Positions 33,355-46,727 are shown, counted from the first letter of the stretch. The stretch: DNA of 64,000 bases from Halomicrobium sp. LC1Hm (GCF_009617995.1 NZ_CP044129.1:1240001-1304000), one strand, 5' to 3'. Numbers and translations: made by a program. The notes: generated from the letters alone by a model not told the origin.

Positions 33355-34087
33355 ACGTGGAGCCAACGCGCCCCCGGGTTATGTAAATTGCTTCCGCCTT
33401 CCACACCGACCGTCCACTACGGTGAAATAACGCGGGTATCGGCGTTACGCTTCACCGTGTCCCATCGTGGCTGTCGTGTCGGATGGTCCCACAGCTACAC
33501 TTCGAGTGATAGACCACTCGTGTTTGGACTCACTCAATATCGAAGATATGGGTTCGTGGGCGACAGTATGGGAATATATGTGGCCAATACAAGCACGTAC
33601 AAATATTTCTGTATAGAAATTCGGCACCTGCGTCTAGAGAAACCCCATGCCCTGTACATAACAACTCTAACTGTCTATAGAACACTCCTTCTGATCGAAT
33701 ACCTGGAGAGTATATATGTCTTTGATGGACTTCCGGAAACGTGGGACTGTCGCCGTGTCCGTGTTCGCTGGCGATTCACTGTGGTCGTCGTCTCTGGTGT
33801 GAGACTCGCAGTGTTGGTCGTCACCGTCACACGGTACTCGCTACCCGGTGGGCGACGACATCCCACGCAGACAGCTCGCTGCCCGTGTCGCGTCGATCGT
33901 CTGGCTGTCCGCTGTCACTGTGGTTGCTGTGTGCCCGTTGTGGAGTCGTCGTCGTTCGGGGACTTCTAGCGTCGATTCCGTCCGTCCCCTCTGTCTCGCT
34001 TATATCCCCTCGGTCAGTTCACACGAGGGCGCGGACCACCACACGTGAGCCGTGTGCTGCCATCACAGGGCGGCTTCGAGACGTGCG
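33355..34087. other. Long AT-rich upstream region of the rRNA operon
   Basis: No gene is supported. The stretch 33530-33720 is AT-rich with several TATA-like runs (GAATATATGT, GTATATATGT). It contains one exact CATAACAA at 33657-33664 with no start codon at the usual distance. A second promoter-like site is annotated at 33999. Multiple tandem promoters are normal for haloarchaeal rRNA operons. Confidence 0.5.
33999..34027 (+). promoter_or_regulatory. Upstream rRNA promoter candidate
   Basis: CTTATATCCCCTCGG followed by CACGAGG resembles the proximal promoter (TTATAT, CCCCTC, CGG, ACGA) at similar spacing. It would add a second transcription start about 95 bp upstream. Confidence 0.45.
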
Positions 34088-34123
34088 ATTTATATGTACC
34101 CCTCCCATCGGGTGTAATACGAA
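34088..34123 (+). promoter_or_regulatory. Proximal rRNA promoter
   Basis: ATTTATATG (34088-34096) is the TATA box and ATACGAA (34117-34123) contains the expected start point, as in the haloarchaeal rRNA promoters where transcription starts in a TGCGAA-like context. It is about 260 bp before 16S. Confidence 0.7.
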
Positions 34124-34284
34124 GGTCGCGCCGGGTCGCCCGGCAAGGCCGGGGCGGCAAACCGCCGTGGTTTGTCGGCCACGAAGAGTGAGAGTGTGCC
34201 CACCTCGCCGCTCCGCGGCGAGTGGCCCTCTCGCGAAGGATGAGGATCTCACCCCTGCGGTCCGCCGTCAAGATGAGATCTGAT

Positions 34285-34298
34285 GTGAGCCCTGACGG
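34285..34298 (+). other. 5' half of 16S processing stem
   Basis: GTGAGCCCTGACGG is perfectly complementary to CCGTCAGGGCTCAC at 35947-35960. The two enclose 16S and form the stem that carries the bulge-helix-bulge cut sites in haloarchaeal pre-rRNA. Confidence 0.8.
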
Positions 34299-34383
34299 AC
34301 CCAACACGATGTAGCTGGGGAGGGATACCCCAGCGTTTGCTTCCGACGGAGTGACACCTTTCCGCCGCTGACTATGTCAGCAC

Positions 34384-35856
<1,473 letters not shown>

Positions 35857-36234
35857 ACTGAACGGGACCAGGCCGACGCGCCTGGCCCACCTGCTGTTAC
35901 CGTTGGTCGAGCGCGACCAACAATCTGGTCGGAAGACCGTGTTGAGCCGTCAGGGCTCACAAGACCTATCCGAGGCGGATCTCCCTTTCGAGGGAGGCTG
36001 GGTGCAACTCCCAGCGGGTCCGTACCTCGTAGCAGTTCCGAACCGAGCCCCTTAAGTGTGGGACGGCGCTCGGATCTGGTACGAAGACCAGTGCACTACC
36101 CCGTGCAAGCGCGGGTAGGAAGGGTCGATGTACAGACCGGGTCGCACCGGCTGTACTGATGACACCGCGTGTACGTGCGATCCAGGCGTCCACTGGACTC
36201 GTGCAATTTCATCGAGTCACAACCAAATTTGACG
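35857..36234 (+). other. 16S-23S spacer lacking a tRNA gene
   Basis: 378 bp. It contains the 3' half of the 16S processing stem (35947-35960) and the 5' half of the 23S stem (from 36173). In between are compact hairpins: ATCCG-AGG-CGGAT, CTCCCT-TTCG-AGGGAG and CTGGG-TGCAACT-CCCAG (about 35968-36016). The usual tRNA-Ala(TGC) is absent: there is no TTTGCAA anticodon loop and no GGTTCAAATCC arm. Confidence 0.75.
36173..36221 (+). other. 5' half of 23S processing stem
   Basis: ACGTGCGATCCAG (36173-36185), TGGACTCGTGCAA (36194-36206) and ATCGAGTCACA (36211-36221) pair perfectly with 39189-39201, 39168-39180 and 39157-39167. The helices are separated by bulges, as expected for the bulge-helix-bulge endonuclease substrate. 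Confidence 0.8.
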
Positions 36235-39148
<2,914 letters not shown>

Positions 39149-39254
39149 CATTGCACTGTGACTCGATTTGCACGAGTCCAGGCGTTAACTGGATCGCACG
39201 TATTGCGCGGAGACCGAGACTGGTAGTTTCGCGGTTCGATTCCGTGACTCGGCG

Positions 39255-39375
39255 TAAAGGCGGCCATAGCGGCAGGGAAACACCCGTACCCATCCCGAAC
39301 ACGGCGGTTAAGCCTGCCAGCGTTCCGGTGAGTACTGGGGTGTGCGAACCCCTGGGAAAGCCGGTTCGCCGCCTG
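39255..39375 (+). rRNA. rrf: 5S ribosomal RNA
   Basis: TAAAGGCGGCCATAGCGGCA to GGTTCGCCGCCTGC, with CCCGTACCCATCCCGAACAC in the middle. The two ends pair (AGGCGGC/GCCGCCT). About 121 nt. Transcribed with 16S and 23S. Confidence 0.95.
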
Positions 39376-39390
39376 CTATTCATACTGCAG

Positions 39391-39422
39391 AGCCCGCAGC
39401 CGTGGTGGCTGTGGGCTTTTTT
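39391..39422 (+). terminator. Hairpin plus T-run after the 5S gene
   Basis: AGCCCGCAGCC pairs with GGCTGTGGGCT (one G-T pair) and is followed by six T. No tRNA-Cys lies between 5S and this terminator, unlike many haloarchaeal rrn operons. Confidence 0.75.
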
Positions 39423-39512
39423 CATATCGATTGGGGAGCGATGGTGCCCGGTCTCTCCGTGCCGAGCGACCGCTGTAGCAAGCGTTTTTCCCCTCGCCCG
39501 CGTGCGGACCGT

Positions 39513-39755
39513 ATGGACACGGACGAGATCGAGCGACTCATCGAGGCTGGGATCGACGGCGCAGACGCGACAGTGACGATATCGCACGGGACTGCGGAAG
39601 ACGACCACTACGCGGCGCGGGTCGTCGCGCCGGCCTTCGAAGGCGAGTCCCTCGTTGATCGTCACCAGCGGGTGTACGACGCGCTCGACGGACATATGAC
39701 GACGGACATTCACGCGATCGAAATCGAGACGTACACGCCCGGCGAGGCGGACTAG
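39513..39755 (+). CDS. BolA family protein
   Basis: 80 residues. The fold signature is complete: IERLIEAGIDGADATVTI..., DDHYAARVVAPAFEGESLVDRHQRVYDAL and HAIEIETYTP, including the conserved FxGxSxxxRHxxVY pattern. BolA proteins pair with monothiol glutaredoxins to handle [2Fe-2S] clusters. The glutaredoxin gene starts 37 bp downstream on the same strand, supporting a shared function in Fe-S trafficking. Confidence 0.9.
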   Translation: MDTDEIERLIEAGIDGADATVTISHGTAEDDHYAARVVAPAFEGESLVDRHQRVYDALDGHMTTDIHAIEIETYTPGEAD

Positions 39756-39792
39756 CACAAGCCATTTGCGCACGGAGGGCGAGGACACCTGT

Positions 39793-40134
39793 ATGACGTT
39801 CAATCCGAACGAAGGGCTGCCACAGGAGGAGGTCACGGAGCGCGTCGACGAGGCGATCGAGAGCAACGAGGTCGTCCTGTTCATGAAGGGAACAGAGATG
39901 ATGCCTCAGTGTGGGTATTCGGACAAGGCACTCACGCTGATCGGACAGTGTCGCGACGACTTCGAGACGGTCGACGTACTCGAATCACTCGACGAGTACC
40001 GGGCGGCACTGGAAGAACACAGCGGCCGTGAGACGATTCCACAGACGTTCGTCGACGGGGAGTTCGTCGGCGGCAGCGATATCTTGGAGCAGTACGCCGA
40101 GCGGGGCGAACTCGAGGCGACGCTGCAGGCCTAG
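39793..40134 (+). CDS. Monothiol glutaredoxin family protein (Grx4/GrxD type)
   Basis: 113 residues. VLFMKGTEMMPQCGYSDKAL has the active site CGYS in place of the canonical CGFS. IPQTFVDGEFVGGSDIL carries the cis-Pro and GG glutathione-binding motifs. These proteins hold and transfer [2Fe-2S] clusters rather than reduce disulfides. Haloarchaea use gamma-glutamylcysteine rather than glutathione, so the thiol ligand may differ. Second gene of the BolA-Grx pair. Its stop overlaps the stop of the convergent aCPSF1 gene within CTAG. Confidence 0.9.
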   Translation: MTFNPNEGLPQEEVTERVDEAIESNEVVLFMKGTEMMPQCGYSDKALTLIGQCRDDFETVDVLESLDEYRAALEEHSGRETIPQTFVDGEFVGGSDILEQYAERGELEATLQA

Positions 40135-42053
40135 ACGAACCGGAACGTTTCGAGGTTCTTCGGGTTGTAGGTTCGCATGTTGAACTTCTGGTAGAGCGCC
40201 GACGACAGCTGATTCGTCGACTGTTCGTCGCCGTGGACGCAGATGACTTTCTCGGGCCGGGGATGCATCGTCTCGACGAAGGTCTCCAGTCCCTGTCGAT
40301 CGGCGTGGCCGGAGAAGCCGTCGACGGTTTCGACTTCCATTTTCAGCGAGACGCGTTCGGCGCGGGGTCCGCTGCCGTCCGAGAGCGTGATCTCGTCCTG
40401 TCCGCGCTGGATCTGTCGGCCGAGAGTCCCTTCTGCCTGGTAGCCGACGAACATCATCGTGTTGTCCGGGTCGCTACCGAGTAGGCGGAGCCACGACATC
40501 ACGGGACCGCCGGTGACCATCCCGGAGGTCGTGAGGACGATACAGGGTTCGTCGTCGGCGATATCCTGGCGCATCTCCTGGCCACCGTCGACCTGCTGGA
40601 ACTGCTCGGCCAGGAAGGGGTTCTCGTCTTCGTAGAGAATCCGTTGGCGGAGGTCGTCGCGGAGGTACTCGGGATAGGCAGTGTGGATCGCCGTCGCTTC
40701 GCGGATCATCCCGTCGAGATAGACGGGCACGGTCGGAATGTCGCCGCTTCGCATCGCCTCTTCGAGGACGAGCATGAGTTCCTGTGACCGGCCGACGGCG
40801 AAGGCCGGAATGAGGATCTTCCCGCCTCGATCGTGGGCTTCGTTGATGGCTTTCTTCAGGACGCGCTCGGAGTCGGCCTGATCGGTCTGGTAGTCGTTTT
40901 TCCCGCCGTAGGTCGATTCGAGCACGAGCGTCTCGACCCGCGGGAAGTCGTTGACGGCACCGTCGAGGAGACGGGTATCGCGGTAGTGGATGTCTCCGGA
41001 GAAGGCGACGTTGTAGTGGCCGTCGCCGATGTGGAAGTGTGACACCGCGGAGCCGAGGATGTGTCCGGCGTTGTGCATCGTCAACTTCACGTCGGGCGCG
41101 ATGTCGGTGACGTTGCCGTACTCGACGGGAATCGTGTGTTTGAGTGCGTCCCGGACCTGCTGGCTCTCGTAGGGCGGTGCGCGTCCCTCTTTGGCGGCGA
41201 CGTCGAGGTAGTCGAGCTGGAGGAGCCCCATCAGGTCTCGCGTCGGTGCAGTGGTGTAGATCGGGCCGTCGTAGCCGTACTTGAACAGGATCGGGATGAG
41301 CGCGGAGTGGTCGAGGTGGGCGTGCGTGAGTACGACCGCGTCGATCGACTGTGGACCGGCGGCGAGGGCCTCCGGTGCCTGGAGGTAGGGCACCTCTCCC
41401 TCCGCGCCGGGCTTGTCGCCACAGTCGATGAGGATGCGCGACTCGGGCGTCGAGAGGATGAACGCGGCGCGCCCGACCTCGCGACAGCACCCGAGCGTCG
41501 TCAGGCGCACCCAGTCGGCGTCGTCCGTCGTCGGACGGTTGATCTGGCGACCGACGCGTTCGAGGATGTCGCGCCGTTCGGTCCGTTCCTGTTTGAGGAA
41601 GTTCCGGACGTTCGAGACGGTCGAGGACTCCATCGGTGGCGTTCGGACGACTTCCGGTGTCCAGCCGACCGATGCCGAGATCTCGTCGAGGGTCTCGCCG
41701 TGGCGGCCGATGACGAGGCCGGGCTTTTCGGCTTCGATGAACACTTCGCCGGTGTCGTGGTCGAAATCGAGGTTCTGGACGCCCGCGGCTTCTGGAATGG
41801 TCGACGAGATCTCTTCGCGGGCGCGCTGCTCGTTGACGAGTGCGCCCTGCGTCGGGCGGACGTTGATGCGCTTCTGGAGGGTCTGGGCGAGGTTCGGTAC
41901 GAGCCGGTCCCTGTTGGCGACCTTCCGTGCGTCGGGCGTGTAGATGACGAGTTCTGGCCCTTCGAACGTTACCGAGGCGATCTCGATGTCGTCCGGCGTT
42001 TCCTGCTCGACCGTTGTTCGAATCTTCTCAAGTGTCTCGTCTGCGGAACTCAT
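40131..42053 (-). CDS. aCPSF1/FttA transcription termination ribonuclease
   Basis: 640 residues. The N-terminal part holds KH domains (GLVIGRHGETLDEI near 111-125). The metallo-beta-lactamase domain has LTHAHLDHSALIP (HxHxDH near 243-248) and NAGHILGSA, and the beta-CASP insertion has TTSGMVTGGPVMSWL. A final HADRQGLETFVE and VHGDEQSTNQL complete the site. This is the universal archaeal 3'-end endonuclease that terminates transcription at U-rich sites. Monocistronic and convergent with the glutaredoxin gene. Confidence 0.95.
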   Translation of the reverse strand: MSSADETLEKIRTTVEQETPDDIEIASVTFEGPELVIYTPDARKVANRDRLVPNLAQTLQKRINVRPTQGALVNEQRAREEISSTIPEAAGVQNLDFDHDTGEVFIEAEKPGLVIGRHGETLDEISASVGWTPEVVRTPPMESSTVSNVRNFLKQERTERRDILERVGRQINRPTTDDADWVRLTTLGCCREVGRAAFILSTPESRILIDCGDKPGAEGEVPYLQAPEALAAGPQSIDAVVLTHAHLDHSALIPILFKYGYDGPIYTTAPTRDLMGLLQLDYLDVAAKEGRAPPYESQQVRDALKHTIPVEYGNVTDIAPDVKLTMHNAGHILGSAVSHFHIGDGHYNVAFSGDIHYRDTRLLDGAVNDFPRVETLVLESTYGGKNDYQTDQADSERVLKKAINEAHDRGGKILIPAFAVGRSQELMLVLEEAMRSGDIPTVPVYLDGMIREATAIHTAYPEYLRDDLRQRILYEDENPFLAEQFQQVDGGQEMRQDIADDEPCIVLTTSGMVTGGPVMSWLRLLGSDPDNTMMFVGYQAEGTLGRQIQRGQDEITLSDGSGPRAERVSLKMEVETVDGFSGHADRQGLETFVETMHPRPEKVICVHGDEQSTNQLSSALYQKFNMRTYNPKNLETFRFV

Positions 42054-42221
42054 GGGTTGAAATCAACGATTAGTGGCCGTCAGCGGCTGCGAAAACGACG
42101 GCAACGGGGGTTCGATAGATGCGGCTATGCTGGGGAGTGGCAAGAACCTTTGCTTCTCGATCCACGCACTCGGAGGCCCGGAGTCGGGTCTGGTCGCACG
42201 ACGATCTGGCGTCGGGGTCGG

Positions 42222-43271
42222 CTACTCGGAGACTTCTCGGACCACGCGTCCGATCCGGTCGATCGCCGCGTCGACGTCGGCGCGGTCCACGTCGAGGTTG
42301 GTACACAGCCGCGTCGTGTACTCGGAGACGCTTCCACAGCGGACGCCACGCGCCACACAGCCCTCGACGAAGGCCTCGCTGGTGATCCCGGCTGGTTCGC
42401 TGTCGACGACGACGATGTTGGTCTCCGGTGTCGGCACGCGGAGGCCGTCTATTGTGTCGAGACCGGTCGCTAGTCGCCGTGCGTTCTCGTGGTCGTCGGC
42501 GAGTCGGTCGACGTTGTCGAGCGCTTCGAGGCCGGGTGCCGCGATCATGCCCGCCTGCCGCATTCCGCCGCCGAACAGCTTGCGGAGGCGACGGGCCTCG
42601 GCGACGAACGACTCGGTGCCCGCGAGGACCGAGCCGACGGGTGCGCCCAGTCCCTTGGAGAGACAGGCCATCACCGAGTCGGCTTCCCGGGCGAGCGCGG
42701 CCGGCGTGGTGTCCAGCGCGACCGCGGCGTTCCACAGCCGCGCGCCGTCGAGGTGGACCGGCACGTCGAGAGCGTGTGCCGCGTCACACGCAGCGTCGAC
42801 GTGGGCTTCGGGGATCGCGACGCCGCCGCGGTAGTTGTGCGTGTTCTCCAGTGTCACCAGACCGGTCCCCGGTCGGTGCAGGTCCTCGGCGACGAACGCC
42901 TCGTTGATCTGTTCGGGGGTGGGGACGCAGCGCTCCTCGGCGTCGACGGTGCGACACTGGAGCTGTGCGTGCTGGGCGGTCCCGCCGAGTTCCCAGCGAT
43001 AGATGTGTGACTCACGGTCCAGCAGGAGCTCCTGTCCGCGTTCGGTGTGGGCTCGGACGGCGATCTGGTTGCCCATGGTGCCGCTGGGAACGAAGAGCGC
43101 GTCGGCTTTCCCGAGCAGATCGGCGGCACGGGACTCCAGTTCGGCGACGGTGGGATCTTCCCCGTACACGTCGTCGCCGACCGGGGCGTTGCGGGCGGCC
43201 TCTCGCATTGCCGTCGAGGGCCTGGTCACCGTGTCCGAGCGGAGGTCGATCGTGTCGTCGTGTCCGGACAT
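42222..43271 (-). CDS. ltaE: Low-specificity L-threonine aldolase
   Basis: 349 residues. It begins with IDLRSDTVTRPSTAMREA and contains GDDVYGEDPTVAELE, HLDGARLWNAAVAL and MACLSKGLGAPVGSVLAG, with the PLP Lys in the SKG at about residue 202. It cleaves L-threonine or allo-threonine to glycine and acetaldehyde. The HxlR regulator starts upstream and ends 3 bp before this gene, so the two probably share an mRNA. Confidence 0.9.
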   Translation of the reverse strand: MSGHDDTIDLRSDTVTRPSTAMREAARNAPVGDDVYGEDPTVAELESRAADLLGKADALFVPSGTMGNQIAVRAHTERGQELLLDRESHIYRWELGGTAQHAQLQCRTVDAEERCVPTPEQINEAFVAEDLHRPGTGLVTLENTHNYRGGVAIPEAHVDAACDAAHALDVPVHLDGARLWNAAVALDTTPAALAREADSVMACLSKGLGAPVGSVLAGTESFVAEARRLRKLFGGGMRQAGMIAAPGLEALDNVDRLADDHENARRLATGLDTIDGLRVPTPETNIVVVDSEPAGITSEAFVEGCVARGVRCGSVSEYTTRLCTNLDVDRADVDAAIDRIGRVVREVSE

Positions 43272-43274
43272 GGA

Positions 43275-43649
43275 TCAGGCCTGCTGGGCGGCGTCGTCGC
43301 TCGGTTCCGTCAGGTGAGCCTTCCCCCACTCGGCCATCGCGTCGATCACCGGTTCGAGCGACGAGCCACGCTCTGTCAGGGAGTACTGGACGCGAAATGG
43401 CTGTTCGCTGATAACTTCGCGATCGACCAGGCTGTGTTCCTGGAGGTCTTCGAGACTGTCCGAGAGGACTTTGCTGGAGATCCCGTCGACGCTCTCTTTC
43501 AGTTCGTTGAACCCGGACGGGCCGTGTTCGAGCAGGCGGTGGACCAGTACCGGGTGCCACTTCTTGCCGATCACCGACGCCGTCGTCGTGATCGGACACC
43601 ACTCCTCGCCGGCACACCACACTTCCAGGGGCTCACTGGCGTCTGTCAT
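43275..43649 (-). CDS. HxlR family winged-helix regulator
   Basis: 124 residues. WCPITTTASVIGKKWHPVLVHRLL, GISSKVLSDSLEDLQEHSLVDREV and VQYSLTERGSSLEPVIDAMAEWG define the HxlR fold. Cys residues near the N-terminus (WCAGEEWCP) could respond to redox or electrophiles, as in some HxlR proteins. It sits directly upstream of ltaE (3 bp gap) and may regulate that operon. Confidence 0.9.
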   Translation of the reverse strand: MTDASEPLEVWCAGEEWCPITTTASVIGKKWHPVLVHRLLEHGPSGFNELKESVDGISSKVLSDSLEDLQEHSLVDREVISEQPFRVQYSLTERGSSLEPVIDAMAEWGKAHLTEPSDDAAQQA

Positions 43650-43783
43650 CGTCGCACGGCTACGTGGTCCCCACGGTTATAGTTACGTGTCGTAAGTGGG
43701 TTCGGGATGGAAACTCCGACGGTCGGGGCTCTCGCGTCGCTGGCGGATCGATCGACGAAGAGAGACCGCAGCGGCCCGAACAC

Positions 43784-44050
43784 CTACGGTGAGACTGTCG
43801 ACGCTCGGTAGACCTTCTTGCGGGCGTCGGGCAGAAAGACCTCTTCGGTGACGAGATCGGCTTCCGAGAGGGTTTCGAGCGCGGCGCGCACGGTTCGTTT
43901 CGGGAGCAGCGTCTCCTCGGCCAGCTGTGCCTGCGTCATCGCGCCTTCGCTGTCGAGCACCCAGTGGACGAACTTGGCACTCGGCGGTGCGTCTTCGAGC
44001 TGGTGGCGCGGCAGTGACTCACCGGTGTCGGACTGTGTCGTTGCGGTCAT
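43784..44050 (-). CDS. MarR-like HTH protein
   Basis: 88 residues. KFVHWVLDSEGAMTQAQLAEET, LPKRTVRAALETLSEADLVTEE and RKKVYRAS make a minimal winged helix. The ATG at 44050 lies about 27 nt after a TATTAATG box on the minus strand, the leaderless arrangement. Monocistronic. Likely a transcription regulator; target unknown. Confidence 0.75.
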   Translation of the reverse strand: MTATTQSDTGESLPRHQLEDAPPSAKFVHWVLDSEGAMTQAQLAEETLLPKRTVRAALETLSEADLVTEEVFLPDARKKVYRASTVSP

Positions 44051-44139
44051 CCAGTGACCACCCATTGTGGCTTCTGCATTAATAGCTCTTGGTTACCGCC
44101 AGCATACCCGGTCTGACCGACGTGTGGCGCGACGTGGAC

Positions 44140-46131
44140 TCAGCCCTCGCGTTGTTCGCTGGCGGCCGCCGCCAGCGCGTCGATCGTCGCCGGATTCTCG
44201 ATGCTGCTGGTGTCGCCGATCGTCTCGCCGGTGTAGGCACTCGCGACGGCCCGGCGGACGATCTTGCCGCTCTGGGTCTTGGGGAAGCCGTCGACGAAGA
44301 CCACGTCTCGGGGCCGGAACGGCTTGCCGAGTTCGCGACCGACCTGCGAGCGCAGATCCGCCCGGAGGTCCGCGTCGGCCTCGGCACCGTCTTCGAGGAC
44401 GACGAACGCGGCGACGGCGGTGCCCGTCGTGTCGTCTGGCACGCCGACGGCGGCGGCCTGATTGACGGCGTCGTGTGCGATCAGTGCCCCCTCGACCTCC
44501 GCGGGGCCGACCTTCCGACCGGCGACGTTGAGCGCGTCGTCGGCTCGGCCGTGGAGGTACCAGAGTCCGTCCTCGTCTTTCTGGGCCCAGTCGCCGTGGT
44601 TCCAGCAGTCCTCCCACGTCGACCAGTACGCTTCGAGGTAGCGCTCGTCGCCGCTCCACAGGGACTTTGTCGTGCTGGGACAGGAGTCTCGTGCCACGAG
44701 AAAGCCCCGCTCGTGGTCGTCCGCGACGGATTCGCCGGTGCTGTCGACGATGTCGACGTCCATCCCCAGTCCCGGCCCGCCCAGCGTGCAGGGCTTGAGG
44801 GGCTGAATCGGCATCGGCATGAGGAAGCACCCGCAGATCTCGGTGCCGCCGGAGATGTTGATGATCGGAGTCTCGCCGCCGCCGACGTGCTCGTAGAACC
44901 ACCGCCAGGACTCGTCGTCCCAGGGTTCGCCCGTCGATCCCAGCAGCCGTAGCGACGAGAGGTCGTGGGCCTCGACGGGGTCGGTGCCGTGCTTGCGAAG
45001 CGCACGGATCGCCGTCGGACTGATGCCGAACTGGGTCAGTCCGTGGCGTTCGATCATGTCCCAGAAGCGGTCCGGGCCGGGATAGTCGGGCGCGCCCTCG
45101 TACATGAAGACGGTGCCGCCGAACGTGTGGGTCCCGATCAGCGTCCAGGGGCCCATCATCCAGCCGATGTCGGAGACCCGGAAGAACCGGTCTGCGGGCT
45201 GCAAGTCGAACCCGAAGTGTAGTTCCTTCGCCGTCTGCACCTGGACCCCGGCGTGCGTGTGGACGATCCCCTTGGGTTCGCCGGTGGTCCCCGAAGAGTA
45301 CAGCAGCATCGACTCGTCGTTCGCGTCGAGGCGCTCGGTCTCGAAGGTCGCGTCGGCGGTTCCGACGGCGTCGGCCCACCGCTCGTCGCGATCGGTCCAG
45401 GGGATCTCGTCGACCACACCCAGGCGGTCGAAGACGACCGTGTCCGTGACGCCGCCGGCCTGATCGATGGCCTCGTCGAGGGTGTCTTTCAGCCGGATCT
45501 CGTCGCCGCGCCGGTAAAATCCGTCGGCGGTAAAGAGCACGCTACAGTCGCTGTCCGCGATCCGAGTCGCGGTCGCGTCGACGCCGAACCCGGAGAAGAT
45601 CGGGACGGCGATCGCTCCCAGTTTGAAACAGCCGTACAGGATCGAGACGACTTCGGGGACCATCGGCATGTACAGGCCGACCGTGTCCCCCCGCTCGATG
45701 CCTCGCTCGCGGAGCGCGTTGGCCACGCGGTTGGCCTGTCGGTGGAGGTCGTGGTACGTGACGTGGCGCTGGTCGCCGGGTTCGCCCTCCCAGATGCAGG
45801 CCACGCGGTTGCGCGCCTCGCTGTCGAGGGCGGCGTGTCGATCAACGACGTTGTGCGCGAGATTGATCGTGCCGCCGGGGTACCACCGGGTGAACTGCGG
45901 GCCGTCCGTGTCGTCCCGGATCTCGTCGTACGGTTCGTAGAACTCGATGTCGAGGTAGCCGACGATCTCGTCCCAGAACCAGTCGATTCCGGAGGCGGGC
46001 TCTCCGTCTACGTGTCCGGTGGTCCGTGCGATCAGTTCCTCGTAGTCGGCGATGTCGTAGGTCCGCATGAACTGGGCGACGTTTGTCTCCTCGACGAACG
46101 ACTCGTCGGGGACGTGGACGAACTCACCCAT
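44140..46131 (-). CDS. AMP-forming acyl-CoA synthetase (acetyl-CoA synthetase-like)
   Basis: 663 residues. LLYSSGTTGEPKGIVHTHAG is the AMP-binding P-loop. NISGGTEICG and WNHGDWAQKDEDGLWYLHGRADDALNVAGRKVGPAEVE are the adenylation core and hinge, and GFPKTQSGKIVRRAV holds the C-terminal catalytic Lys. The N-terminal block GIDWFWDEIVGYLDIEF is typical of acetyl/propionyl-CoA synthetase-like enzymes. It activates a short- or medium-chain acid to its CoA thioester. ATG 46131 is preferred over GTG 46140. Monocistronic. Confidence 0.9.
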   Translation of the reverse strand: MGEFVHVPDESFVEETNVAQFMRTYDIADYEELIARTTGHVDGEPASGIDWFWDEIVGYLDIEFYEPYDEIRDDTDGPQFTRWYPGGTINLAHNVVDRHAALDSEARNRVACIWEGEPGDQRHVTYHDLHRQANRVANALRERGIERGDTVGLYMPMVPEVVSILYGCFKLGAIAVPIFSGFGVDATATRIADSDCSVLFTADGFYRRGDEIRLKDTLDEAIDQAGGVTDTVVFDRLGVVDEIPWTDRDERWADAVGTADATFETERLDANDESMLLYSSGTTGEPKGIVHTHAGVQVQTAKELHFGFDLQPADRFFRVSDIGWMMGPWTLIGTHTFGGTVFMYEGAPDYPGPDRFWDMIERHGLTQFGISPTAIRALRKHGTDPVEAHDLSSLRLLGSTGEPWDDESWRWFYEHVGGGETPIINISGGTEICGCFLMPMPIQPLKPCTLGGPGLGMDVDIVDSTGESVADDHERGFLVARDSCPSTTKSLWSGDERYLEAYWSTWEDCWNHGDWAQKDEDGLWYLHGRADDALNVAGRKVGPAEVEGALIAHDAVNQAAAVGVPDDTTGTAVAAFVVLEDGAEADADLRADLRSQVGRELGKPFRPRDVVFVDGFPKTQSGKIVRRAVASAYTGETIGDTSSIENPATIDALAAAASEQREG

Positions 46132-46292
46132 CGCACTCACCGCCGTCGCGGTCGGCCGTGGAACCCGCCGTCTGGCGAGTGACTCGCTGGCACATATCTA
46201 TTCGTTTGACATTCATCGACAATGATTGCTTGGTGAAATATAGGGTACCCGACACTACCGAACTGGCGAACGGTTCTGCCGTGATGGCAACG

Positions 46293-46300
46293 CATATTAG
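46293..46300 (+). promoter_or_regulatory. TATA box of CBS-domain gene
   Basis: CATATTAG ends 22 nt before ATG 46323, consistent with a leaderless mRNA and supporting this start over upstream in-frame codons. Confidence 0.5.
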
Positions 46301-46322
46301 GCCGACATTGGTACATCTGCAC

Positions 46323-46727
46323 ATGGACGACATTTTTGTCGGACGACTGATGACATCCGACCCGGTAACGGTCTCACCAGACACGCTCGTCGAGGACGCG
46401 GCACAGCTGATGATCGACGAATCGATCGGTTCGCTGATCGTCACCGACGACGACAACGACATCCGGGGGATCCTCACGTCGACCGACTTCGTGGAGATCG
46501 TCAAGGAGAGCGACCCGAAGGCCCAGACGACTGTCGAGCGCTACATGAGCACGGACGTGCTGACGACGACCGCACAGGAGCAGATTCAGGCGGTCGCAGA
46601 TCTGATGCTCGAAGCGGGCATCCACCACGTCCCCGTCGTCGACGAGACCGAGGGCGTCATCGGAATCATCTCCACGACGGACCTCACCGCGTACGTCTCG
46701 ACGGTCCAGACGCCGAGCCCGGCCTGA
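46323..46727 (+). CDS. Two-CBS-domain protein
   Basis: 134 residues, two tandem CBS motifs: VGRLMTSDPVTVSPDTLVEDAAQLM...GSLIVTDDDNDIRGILTSTD (about 5-60) and VERYMSTDVLTTTAQEQIQAVADLM...HHVPVVDETEGVIGIISTTD (about 72-130). Stand-alone CBS pairs bind adenosine nucleotides and act as energy sensors or partners of other proteins. Divergent from the synthetase gene. No partner is encoded next to it. Confidence 0.85.
   Translation: MDDIFVGRLMTSDPVTVSPDTLVEDAAQLMIDESIGSLIVTDDDNDIRGILTSTDFVEIVKESDPKAQTTVERYMSTDVLTTTAQEQIQAVADLMLEAGIHHVPVVDETEGVIGIISTTDLTAYVSTVQTPSPA

Noticed and set aside
33058-33969. 303-codon frame upstream of the rRNA operon
   Set aside because: Overlaps rdfA antisense and runs into promoter DNA; Cys/Arg/Trp-rich with no haloarchaeal character.
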